Source of the DNA: JABMMZ01 sp040403495
GTDB taxonomy: Bacteria > Bacteroidota > Bacteroidia > NS11-12g > UBA955
DNA length: 64,000 nucleotides
Assembly: GCA_040403495.1 (NCBI GenBank)
Contig: JBBAKM010000016.1
Location: 1-64,000 of the forward strand
Direction: 5' to 3'
Made by a program: the position numbers and the translations under genes. The notes under the pieces were generated by a model that was given only the letters and a program-made list of their open reading frames with translations, was not told where the DNA came from and did not search any database. Numbering within the stretch: the stretch's first letter is position 1; every line of letters begins with the position of its first letter. Shown here in pieces: positions 57,265 through 64,000 of the stretch.

Positions 57265-58368
57265 ATGAACCATATCAATAACGTTGATTTAAATTACCAA
57301 AATTGGGAATTAATCAATGATACAAATTTTCTAAATCATTTCAATGATTCCCATTGGAAAGTGAAAGGAAATTGGACGGATAATGAGAATACTTTAAACC
57401 AAACTTCTTTATTCATTTCATTATATCACTTAAAAGTCAACCACTTTAAATCATTTCAATCAAATTCAGCTTCTGAAATTCAGGTTATTCCCAGTCAAAC
57501 TTATTTATTTAGAATTTATACAAATGCTTACTTGCATATTAGTGTGTTAGAATTTCCAATTGATTTTAAGTTTTATTCAAGCGATGACTTAGACATTTCA
57601 ATTATGCAATCTTTGATTCACGAACAATTGAATAAGCTTATATCTGACACTAATATTTCGACTCAAGGATATCTCAAAAAAGATTCAAAACATCAACTAT
57701 TGTTGAATCCCGTTAGACAATATCTTGATGTATTAGATGGGTTTTTAAATGAAATCAAAGTTTTGGAATTTGATTTTTCTGTAAATAATGAGGCAAAAAT
57801 TAATTCGTTGTATTTGTCTATTTATACAATGTTTCCCTTGTTAGGAGAAGCTTATGTCAATTTACTAATATTTGTTTTGTCTAAAAAAGAATACCGTCAA
57901 AACCCAAGATTATATGACAATTTAATTAATCAGCCTTACTTGGTGAAAATTAAGACCTTACATTTGAATTGTGAAGGTTTTTTAAGTGGTTTAGTTCATG
58001 ATTCTAACGTCGTAAAAACATTTGTTTCTTTAATGAAAAAACATAGTGATAACTACCGACAAATGATTGACCCTAAACAAATGTTGTGCGAGGAATTGAA
58101 AGAATTGTATGTAAAACCCACTGTTTTTTTGTCTAAAAATAATTATTTAGTAAGCAAGTCGCTCTATTTTAAAGTTAATTTTAATCCCCAATTGGTCAAC
58201 CAATCTGTTCAAATAATTAAGGATTTTATGGCATACAGTTTAAGTCTGTTAAACGAGGCTAAAAAACTTAAATTAATGGAGATAATAGAATCTGATTTTT
58301 TGATTTACGATATGAAAGAAGAAAATGTTTATGTTTTGAAAAGCAACCAATTGTTGCAGCAATCATGA
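57265..58368 (+). CDS. Uncharacterised 367-residue protein
   Basis: I do not recognise this protein. It has no signal peptide or membrane helix and is rich in Asn, Leu, Ser and Tyr. The first 120 residues look like mixed strands; residues about 150-365 look mostly helical, with Leu-Tyr-Leu-Ser-Ile-Tyr-Thr-Met-Phe-Pro-Leu-Leu-Gly-Glu-Ala-Tyr near 190 and a long Lys/Leu helix near the end. No enzyme motif is apparent. The 171-nt upstream gap is extremely AT-rich, with TTTG-rich runs but no exact TAnnTTTG box. It converges on the EamA gene with 1 nt between stops. Confidence 0.7.
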   Translation: MNHINNVDLNYQNWELINDTNFLNHFNDSHWKVKGNWTDNENTLNQTSLFISLYHLKVNHFKSFQSNSASEIQVIPSQTYLFRIYTNAYLHISVLEFPIDFKFYSSDDLDISIMQSLIHEQLNKLISDTNISTQGYLKKDSKHQLLLNPVRQYLDVLDGFLNEIKVLEFDFSVNNEAKINSLYLSIYTMFPLLGEAYVNLLIFVLSKKEYRQNPRLYDNLINQPYLVKIKTLHLNCEGFLSGLVHDSNVVKTFVSLMKKHSDNYRQMIDPKQMLCEELKELYVKPTVFLSKNNYLVSKSLYFKVNFNPQLVNQSVQIIKDFMAYSLSLLNEAKKLKLMEIIESDFLIYDMKEENVYVLKSNQLLQQS

Positions 58369-58369
58369 T

Positions 58370-59263
58370 TTAATGCCAAACAAAAAACGACCTAATTTTG
58401 TCGGCTAATTGTCTAACAATTAATGCATTTAAATTAGTAAATACACCCACAAGAACAATGGTCATTCCTGTTAAAACACTGATAGGGTAGCTGTCATCGA
58501 ACAAGAATTTACCAATTAGTACTGCCCAAATGATACCAATGTAACTTACACTACTAATTCTTGCTGCAGAATCTGCTTGGTAAGCACGAGTGATATAGTA
58601 TTGGCCAATTTGTGTAAAGATGCCTGTGCCGATTAAGAACAACCAATCCATAGCATTAGGAATTACAATTTGGTATGGCAAGAAAAGCATAATTAAAAGT
58701 ATAAACGGAAGGGCAATCAATGGTTGGTAAAAAATAATCACATCTGCATCTTCTTTACCCTTCATATTTCGAATGGCATTGTATGCTAATCCCGTAAAAA
58801 AGGCACCTGCAACTCCTATTGCAAAATCAAAAGTTGTAACATTGGAAAATCCTTTTACCATCAGGACTCCTGTTATGGAAATAGCAAATGAAATCCATTG
58901 AATTATTCTTACCGATTCTTTAAGAAATAGGAGAGCTATAATGGTTGTAAATAAAGGGCTTAAGTAATGGATCACTATGGCATTAGCAAGTGCCATTTGT
59001 TGTAATGTATAAAAATAACACAATAATCCTAATGCCCCAAAAATCCCTCGAGCGATTAAAAATTTGTGGTGGTTGCCCCACGGATTAACGCCCTTTTTCT
59101 TTAGAGTAATATAACTGATAATAAGGGTAACAATAGCTCTAATGAAGATGATTTCAACAACAGGAATATGGTCAATATATTTAACACAAGCATTCATCCA
59201 AGCAAAGGAAATACTTGCGATTAACATTAATTTTACACCATGGGTAAATTGAATTTTAAACAA
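58370..59263 (-). CDS. EamA/DMT-family transporter
   Basis: 297 residues with about ten membrane helices in two EamA repeats (about 8-137 and 150-285). Typical features are Ile-Ser-Phe-Ala-Trp-Met-Asn-Ala at the start, Glu-x-x-Phe-Ile-Arg-Ala after helix 2 and Tyr-Leu-Ser-Pro-Leu-Phe-Thr. Substrate unknown; the family exports metabolites or amino acids. TTG at 59263 gives this length and lies 2 nt after the nucleotidyltransferase stop. ATG at 59227 (12 residues shorter) is the alternative. Confidence 0.88.
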   Translation of the reverse strand: MFKIQFTHGVKLMLIASISFAWMNACVKYIDHIPVVEIIFIRAIVTLIISYITLKKKGVNPWGNHHKFLIARGIFGALGLLCYFYTLQQMALANAIVIHYLSPLFTTIIALLFLKESVRIIQWISFAISITGVLMVKGFSNVTTFDFAIGVAGAFFTGLAYNAIRNMKGKEDADVIIFYQPLIALPFILLIMLFLPYQIVIPNAMDWLFLIGTGIFTQIGQYYITRAYQADSAARISSVSYIGIIWAVLIGKFLFDDSYPISVLTGMTIVLVGVFTNLNALIVRQLADKIRSFFVWH

Positions 59264-59265
59264 TT

Positions 59266-60258
59266 TTAGTTGAAGTTTATTTCAGCACTGTCACCTAAGT
59301 TCATACTGTGAACTGTTCCATGTAATGAAGCATCATTGCCAATTAACGATTGACTTAAAACAGCATTTTTGAGTTCCGCAAAGGGGCCAATGATAGATTC
59401 TTTGATAATTGAATAATCAATACTTGCATTTTCCCCTATGCTAACATTGGGACCAATTATACTATTGCTGATTTTGCAATTTTTGCCAATAAAAACTGGT
59501 TCTATTATAATGGAGTTATGGAGGTTTGACTCACGAAAATCCTGATTTAAACCTCGTTTAAGAAGCAATTCATTGGTTTGTAATAATATTTCTTTTTTGC
59601 CGCAGTCGAACCACAAATTTACATTGTATGTTTTAAAAACATTCCCTTTGGCAACCATGCACATTAAAGCATCTGTTAAGTGAAACTCGTTGTGTGTTTT
59701 AATGTTATTTTGGATATTATTATGGATACATTCCATTAACTCTTTAGTCTCTTTTATTTTGTAAATTCCAACTAATGCTAAATTTGATTTGGGAATAGTA
59801 GGTTTTTCAACTAATCGAGTAATTATTCCGTTCGAATCCGTTTCAGCAACTCCAAATTGACGAGGATCTTCTACTTTTTTGACGCCCAAAATAGATTGTT
59901 CACTGTTTAGTAGTTCTTGCCAATTCAATTCACAAATAGTGTCTCCAAATACAATTAAAATTTCATTGTTTGCTATAGCATCTTTAGCAAGCCAAATAGC
60001 ATGTCCTGTTCCTTTTCCAGTGGTTTGAATTACAAATTCCGCATTGATATTAGGATAATTATTAACAATATACTCTTCTATTTTATCTCCTAAATAGCCA
60101 ATAATAAATATGAATTCATTGATGCCTGCTTCCACTAGTTGGTCAACTATGTGGGCTAAAATAGGTTTTCCTGCAACCGGAATAAGTGATTTGGGTTGAG
60201 TATGGGTGTGGGGGCGTAAGCGAGTCCCAATTCCTGCAACGGGTATTACGGCTTTCAT
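59266..60258 (-). CDS. Sugar-1-phosphate nucleotidyltransferase with left-handed beta-helix
   Basis: 330 residues. N-terminal nucleotidyltransferase: Val-Ile-Pro-Val-Ala-Gly-Ile-Gly-Thr-Arg-Leu-Arg-Pro-His-Thr and Pro-Lys-Ser-Leu-Ile-Pro-Val-Ala-Gly-Lys-Pro, with Phe-Gly-Asp-Thr as the metal site. C-terminal hexapeptide repeats (about 245-320, Ile-Gly-Lys-Asn, Ile-Gly-Pro-Asn, Ile-Gly-Glu-Asn) form a left-handed beta-helix. It resembles long-form glucose-1-phosphate thymidylyltransferases and GlmU-like enzymes. Base and sugar cannot be fixed. A strong promoter precedes it. Confidence 0.85.
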   Translation of the reverse strand: MKAVIPVAGIGTRLRPHTHTQPKSLIPVAGKPILAHIVDQLVEAGINEFIFIIGYLGDKIEEYIVNNYPNINAEFVIQTTGKGTGHAIWLAKDAIANNEILIVFGDTICELNWQELLNSEQSILGVKKVEDPRQFGVAETDSNGIITRLVEKPTIPKSNLALVGIYKIKETKELMECIHNNIQNNIKTHNEFHLTDALMCMVAKGNVFKTYNVNLWFDCGKKEILLQTNELLLKRGLNQDFRESNLHNSIIIEPVFIGKNCKISNSIIGPNVSIGENASIDYSIIKESIIGPFAELKNAVLSQSLIGNDASLHGTVHSMNLGDSAEINFN

Positions 60259-60275
60259 TAATGCTGATTGATAAA

Positions 60276-60307
60276 CAAAAATATTATTCTATTGACAATT
60301 AAACAAA
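60276..60307 (-). promoter_or_regulatory. Promoter (TTTG-N20-TATTTTTG) of the nucleotidyltransferase gene
   Basis: On the reverse strand, TTTG (60304-60307) and TATTTTTG (60276-60283) have 20-nt spacing. The box ends 17 nt before the ATG at 60258. It probably also drives the EamA gene. Confidence 0.75.
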
Positions 60308-60376
60308 TAAAGATTCACTGATTTTTACATAAACTTATTGCGAATAAGTAACGCTATGTTTTTTATTGTATTTCCT

Positions 60377-60384
60377 TATTTTTG
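60377..60384 (+). promoter_or_regulatory. TAnnTTTG -7 box of trpS
   Basis: TATTTTTG ends 9 nt before the ATG at 60394, so the mRNA is nearly leaderless. It rules out the in-frame TTG at 60382, which lies inside the box. Confidence 0.6.
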
Positions 60385-60393
60385 CCAATACAA

Positions 60394-61398
60394 ATGGAAA
60401 AGGTAGTAAGTGGTATTAGACCAACGGGTAAACTTCATCTAGGGAATTACTTTGGTGCGGTTAAGAATTTTATTGAAATGCAACATTCTTATGATTGTTA
60501 TTTCTTTATTGCTGATTATCATTCATTAACAACCCATCCAACTCCATCCGACTTACACCAATCTGTAAAAAGAGTTCTTGCCGAATACATTGCATTGGGG
60601 TTAGACCCTGAAAAATGTACGCTTTACCTTCAAAGTGATTTGCCGCAAACGGCTGAACTGTATCTTTTCTTTAATATGAATGCCTATTTAGGTGAATTAG
60701 AAAGAGTGGCCTCTTTTAAAGAGAAAATTAGAAATCAACCCCAAAATATCAATGCAGGTTTGTTGACTTACCCAGTTTTAATGGCCGCAGATATTTTAAT
60801 TCATAAAGGTCAAAAAGTACCTGTAGGTAAAGACCAAGAACAACATTTAGAAATGGCTAGAACATTTGGGAATAGATTTAATCGTTTGTATGGAAATGAT
60901 TTTTTCCCTGAACCTCAAGCTATTGGTTTTTCGGGTGAGTTAGTTAAAGTCCCTGGATTGTCGGGTCAAGGAAAAATGAGCAAAAGTGCAGGCGAATCAG
61001 ATTGTATCTATCTGGGTGAAGATGAAACGGTCTTGAATAAAAAAATCATGAAAGCGGTAACAACAACGGTTGAAGGCCCAAGTGAAAAGGGGAGTGTCAA
61101 ACCCGTTGCGATTCAAAACCTATTTGATTTGATGAAATTAGTCTCAGAATCATCAACTTTCAGCTTTTTTGAGGACGCATTTTATCAAGGAACTATTCGC
61201 TTTGGTGATATGAAAAAACAACTAGCAGCGGATATGGAATTGTTTGTATCACCCAAAAGGGCTTTGATTAACGACACTTTAAACAATGACGAATTAATCA
61301 GAAAAGTAGCAAAAATGGGTGCAGAAAAAGCAAATGAAAGTGCCAATAAAACCATGCAATCGGTGCGTGAACTGATTGGAATTAAAAAGTTCTACTAA
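60394..61398 (+). CDS. trpS: Tryptophanyl-tRNA synthetase
   Basis: 334 residues, the normal length. It charges tRNA-Trp, whose gene is at 45803. The class I signature appears as Gly-Lys-Leu-His-Leu-Gly-Asn-Tyr-Phe-Gly (HIGH equivalent) and Gly-Lys-Met-Ser-Lys-Ser (KMSKS), with Asp-Gln-Glu-Gln-His-type residues for ATP and Trp between. ATG at 60394 is chosen because it follows the -7 box and gives Met-Glu-Lys-Val-Val-Ser-Gly-Ile-Arg-Pro-Thr-Gly. Confidence 0.97.
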   Translation: MEKVVSGIRPTGKLHLGNYFGAVKNFIEMQHSYDCYFFIADYHSLTTHPTPSDLHQSVKRVLAEYIALGLDPEKCTLYLQSDLPQTAELYLFFNMNAYLGELERVASFKEKIRNQPQNINAGLLTYPVLMAADILIHKGQKVPVGKDQEQHLEMARTFGNRFNRLYGNDFFPEPQAIGFSGELVKVPGLSGQGKMSKSAGESDCIYLGEDETVLNKKIMKAVTTTVEGPSEKGSVKPVAIQNLFDLMKLVSESSTFSFFEDAFYQGTIRFGDMKKQLAADMELFVSPKRALINDTLNNDELIRKVAKMGAEKANESANKTMQSVRELIGIKKFY

Positions 61399-61411
61399 AT
61401 TTGAATGAGCT

Positions 61412-61921
61412 TTGATTCAAAGAATAATTACAGATATAAGAGTTTTTAAACACAAATATCCTTTGTTTTTTTATCTCAATGGATTTTTGATACTTGTTTA
61501 TCTTTCTCAATTTGTAATTAAAACTGAAATAACCCCGCTTGGGTATTTTTCGTTGTATAGTCAAGCTGCAAGTCAACAAAAAACCTATTCTCAAAATTTG
61601 CCTTTTAATACATTAAGCAATCAACCTATAAATATTTACAATTCAAAAGGGACATCATTTTTGTTGCATGAAATTGTGACAACTAGGTATGAAATTTTGG
61701 GAAATTCCTCCTTTGGTAATCCCCAATTTGATAAAGCAAAAAAGCTCCATTTACCAGTAGCTAATGATGGTGATAAATTACAAGAGTTTAGAAAATGGTA
61801 TTATCAATATTGTATAAATAATCATATTCAAGTACCCTCTTTTGAATATTTTACGGTGAAAAAATGCCATTTTAGTGAAGGTAAATTAATCGGTTTTGAA
61901 GATGTTAAAATCAAAAATTAA
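61412..61921 (+). CDS. Membrane-anchored partner of the HTTM-like protein, function unknown
   Basis: 169 residues from a TTG at 61412; I find no in-frame ATG near, so the exact start is unsure. One hydrophobic helix at about 18-36, the rest apparently extracytoplasmic with no known motif; a Trp-Tyr-Tyr-Gln-Tyr-Cys stretch lies near 128-133. It overlaps the next gene by 20 nt and begins 13 nt after trpS, so translational coupling is likely. In several bacteria HTTM-domain proteins are paired with a small anchored protein; that is the best hint of its role. Confidence 0.65.
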   Translation: MIQRIITDIRVFKHKYPLFFYLNGFLILVYLSQFVIKTEITPLGYFSLYSQAASQQKTYSQNLPFNTLSNQPINIYNSKGTSFLLHEIVTTRYEILGNSSFGNPQFDKAKKLHLPVANDGDKLQEFRKWYYQYCINNHIQVPSFEYFTVKKCHFSEGKLIGFEDVKIKN

Positions 61922-62732
61922 TCCTACATCCATTCTGTTTTATAAGTCGATTCTCTTGACTTTTATTACTCTTTTAATAATGTGGTTTTGGTATTCAGGG
62001 TTAATGATTCACCATGTTTGGGACTCTCCATTTAATTACAAAGCGGCCGACCCTATTTATTATCTATTGGATACTCTTTGGATTTCTAAGTTGGTGTTAT
62101 ACAATAGCAATTCCGCACTTGTATTTGATGGTTTATTGATGGTTTCGTTGTTAGCGAGTTTAATATTTTCTAATAGACTTATTTTTGTTCGATTTGCAGC
62201 CATTTTATTATTGATTTACCATGTGTTGTTGAATACAAAAATGGGATACCATGCACACCATTTATTTGCATTGCATTTTGCACTTGTGCCATTTTGGGTT
62301 AAATCAAAATATTTTGTTCCTGCCTTTTTATTGTCCCGAAATTTAGCTTGCCTAACCTATTTTACAGCAGGTTTTTTTAAATTATACCACGGTGCTTGGC
62401 TGTCAATGGAGAGTTTTTCAGCGGTATTGTCCAATCAACATGCCGCCTATTTTTATTTCAATCCAAATACATTGCGAACAATAATAAGTCAATGGATAAT
62501 CCAAAATCCTTCGGTTGGATTGCTGTTTTTTGGAACATCTATGTTATTGCAATTGAGTTTTTTTATAGGATTTTGGACTAAGAAATATGATAAGTTGCTT
62601 GTTATGGGCATCGTAGTTTTTCATTTAATGGATTGGTTTTTAATGAATTTGGGCGTGTTTTTGTCTATGATAAGTTTGGTTTGGTTGTTTTTGTATCAAA
62701 TCAATCAACATAAAACGACTAAATCTATTTAA
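61902..62732 (+). CDS. HTTM-like polytopic membrane protein
   Basis: 276 residues from the ATG at 61902; a TTG at 61896 is possible. About seven or eight membrane helices. Features fit HTTM (horizontally transferred transmembrane, vitamin K-dependent carboxylase-related) proteins: an early Met-Trp-Phe-Trp-Tyr segment, Lys-Met-Gly-Tyr-His-Ala-His-His near residue 115, Tyr-Phe-Thr-Ala-Gly-Phe-Phe-Lys-Leu near 156 and Phe-His-Leu-Met-Asp-Trp-Phe-Leu-Met-Asn near 240. The carboxylase-like lumenal domain is absent. Function unknown. It overlaps the upstream partner gene by 20 nt. Confidence 0.72.
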   Translation: MLKSKINPTSILFYKSILLTFITLLIMWFWYSGLMIHHVWDSPFNYKAADPIYYLLDTLWISKLVLYNSNSALVFDGLLMVSLLASLIFSNRLIFVRFAAILLLIYHVLLNTKMGYHAHHLFALHFALVPFWVKSKYFVPAFLLSRNLACLTYFTAGFFKLYHGAWLSMESFSAVLSNQHAAYFYFNPNTLRTIISQWIIQNPSVGLLFFGTSMLLQLSFFIGFWTKKYDKLLVMGIVVFHLMDWFLMNLGVFLSMISLVWLFLYQINQHKTTKSI

Positions 62733-62818
62733 AGTCCTCATTTAGTTTATTTTAACTTTAAAATAGCGAAACATTTCCACATTTTGCCTCTGAAATAATT
62801 TATTTTCAATTATTTCAA

Positions 62819-62826
62819 TATGTTTG
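62819..62826 (+). promoter_or_regulatory. TAnnTTTG -7 box of the deoxynucleoside kinase gene
   Basis: TATGTTTG ends 8 nt before the ATG at 62835. The longer in-frame ATG at 62820 lies within the box. Confidence 0.55.
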
Positions 62827-62834
62827 CAGTTGAA

Positions 62835-63473
62835 ATGTCGAAAACTAATAATAACATAAAACATATTGCTGTAGCGGGAAATATAGGAAGCGGAAAAACC
62901 ACTTTAGCCAATTTATTATCCAAACATTACGGTTGGGAGGTGCAATTGGAAGATATGGATGATAATCCTTACATCACCGATTTTTACGATGATATGCAAA
63001 GATGGAGTTTTAACCTTCAAGTTTATTTCTTAAACATCAGATTTAACAATGTTAAAAAAATAAGAAGTAACGATAAAACTGTCATACAAGACAGAACGAT
63101 TTATGAGGATGCCAGAATATTTGCACCCAATCTTCATGCAATGGGATTGATGTCTACGAGAGATTATGAAAATTACATGGCATTGTTTGAATCATTGAAT
63201 CAAATGATTAAAGCGCCTGATTTGTTGATTTATTTAAGAGGTTCTATTCCTACCTTGGTTAAGCAAATACAGTTGCGCGGAAGAGATTACGAGGACAGCA
63301 TCAGATTGGATTATTTAAAACGTTTAAATGAACGTTATGAGGCTTGGATTAGTACTTATAACCAAGGTAAAGTTTTAATTTTAGACATCGATGAAATCGA
63401 TTTTGCTAACGATACCGATGATGCCAATCAAGTAATCAATAAAATCGAAGCTGAATTAAACGGCTTGTTCTAG
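62835..63473 (+). CDS. Deoxynucleoside kinase (dAK/dGK type)
   Basis: 212 residues from the ATG at 62835. P-loop Gly-Asn-Ile-Gly-Ser-Gly-Lys-Thr-Thr at about 15-23, Glu-Asp (about 38-39) for substrate binding, Gln-Asp-Arg-Thr-Ile-Tyr-Glu-Asp (the DRS-like motif) and a lid Arg-Gly-Arg-Asp-Tyr-Glu. It phosphorylates deoxynucleosides for salvage; the base preference is not readable. The start follows the -7 box by 8 nt. Its TAG overlaps the stop of the convergent gene. Confidence 0.9.
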   Translation: MSKTNNNIKHIAVAGNIGSGKTTLANLLSKHYGWEVQLEDMDDNPYITDFYDDMQRWSFNLQVYFLNIRFNNVKKIRSNDKTVIQDRTIYEDARIFAPNLHAMGLMSTRDYENYMALFESLNQMIKAPDLLIYLRGSIPTLVKQIQLRGRDYEDSIRLDYLKRLNERYEAWISTYNQGKVLILDIDEIDFANDTDDANQVINKIEAELNGLF

Positions 63474-64000
63474 TTTCCTGCTTTTTTTGTAAAATAGTTT
63501 TTGTATTCTTCCCTGTCTAATTGAAAGTGTGAAGATTTTAAGCAAGTGGTAAATACAATTAAACTATTTATTAATTCGCTTTCACTTTTTAATGAAGTAA
63601 GTGCCTCATTGTATTTTAAATAGCCTTTAGGCATTGCCGGCATTTCATGATTGGCTATCTTGTAAACAGCTGAAGGGCTTATGCTTTTTATTGAAAACTG
63701 ATAATTACTGTATTGTAAATTGTAAAAGAAATTACAATTCATGTTTTTGTTAAAGTTGGTGGCATCTACTTCTATTGTAGAATCAAGCCATTCGTCATCA
63801 TTTAAAGGTAGAGCAATAGCGGTTTCATACATTCCATGTTTCTTAAGTTTTTCTTTGGAAATTTTAGTAAGCATCGAATCGTTTTGATAAACAGTAAGCA
63901 TACCACTTCGGCACAAGGAAACTAAATTTTGATTGATGTTGTTAATCAAGGTTTTGCTTTTGCTTGGAATAGAATCAATATGTATCGTATTGTTGAAACT
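63470..64000 (-). CDS. Uncharacterised protein (N-terminus outside the window)
   Basis: Reverse-strand frame open to the window edge; 176 residues are visible and the true start is missing. The part seen is soluble-looking, with Asn-Asn-Ile-Asn-Gln-Asn-Leu, an acidic Leu-Asn-Asp-Asp-Glu-Trp-Leu-Asp-Ser near the middle and a Lys-rich end (Phe-Thr-Lys-Lys-Ala-Gly-Asn). I recognise no family. The stop overlaps that of the kinase gene in a CTAG tetramer. Confidence 0.6.
   Translation of the reverse strand, partial: SFNNTIHIDSIPSKSKTLINNINQNLVSLCRSGMLTVYQNDSMLTKISKEKLKKHGMYETAIALPLNDDEWLDSTIEVDATNFNKNMNCNFFYNLQYSNYQFSIKSISPSAVYKIANHEMPAMPKGYLKYNEALTSLKSESELINSLIVFTTCLKSSHFQLDREEYKNYFTKKAGN

Noticed and set aside
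62396..62581. Short forward open frame inside the HTTM-like gene
   Set aside because: It is out of frame within a strong membrane-protein gene and lacks its own promoter.

Overview
The window is AT-rich DNA from a member of the phylum Bacteroidota. The evidence is a set of phylum-typical genes: YceI with a DUF5777-type barrel, a DUF5686 protein, a SusC-style TonB receptor with a carboxypeptidase-like N-terminal domain, ribBA, and RpoB/RpoC of 1271 and 1442 residues. It is also supported by repeated TAnnTTTG -7 promoter boxes and by the near absence of Shine-Dalgarno sequences. I cannot name the genus. Most of the window is core chromosome. I see no prophage, transposase or CRISPR array.

Layout: 1-2148, end of a compact operon of cytochrome c, OB-fold protein, YceI and outer-membrane barrel. 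2235-9706, OmpA lipoprotein, rlmH, alaS (reverse), M23 peptidase, MerR regulator, coiled-coil protein and pfkA. 9710-18143, recN, a FecCD-type importer (reverse), pckA, then a TonB receptor divergent from a DtxR/MntR-type regulator across a shared operator. 18148-23120, reverse block of pyrG, kdsB and DUF5686. 23337-29240, TPR protein, FAD-dependent dehydrogenase and ribBA. 29237-33021, reverse block of an amidohydrolase and three envelope proteins. 33121-42125, cca, pRiA4b ORF-3-like protein, MBL hydrolase, glycosyltransferase, rpsT, an alpha-oxoamine synthase, ComEA-like protein, acyl-CoA dehydrogenase and rpsU.

42166-57039 is the translation/transcription core: xerC, a 0.5-kb repeat tract, hpf, four tRNAs (Thr-Tyr-Gly-Thr), tuf, tRNA-Trp, secE, nusG, rplKAJL and rpoBC. 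The tRNA order matches that upstream of E. coli tufB. 57265-64000 holds an orphan protein, an EamA transporter, a sugar nucleotidyltransferase, trpS, a two-gene HTTM-like membrane module, a deoxynucleoside kinase and a partial unknown gene.

The least ordinary signals are: three copies of a 78-bp hairpin element embedded in 8-9-bp TAAAC-phased microrepeats (43090-43580); two genes (xerC, comEA-like) whose starts lie in or directly after a strong intrinsic terminator of related sequence; eleven genes whose -7 box sits only 4-9 nt before the start codon, implying leaderless mRNAs; a DtxR/MntR-like operator placed exactly inside a divergent promoter pair, with a cysteine-rich tail on the regulator; and single substitutions at conserved positions of PfkA, RpoB and EF-Tu.
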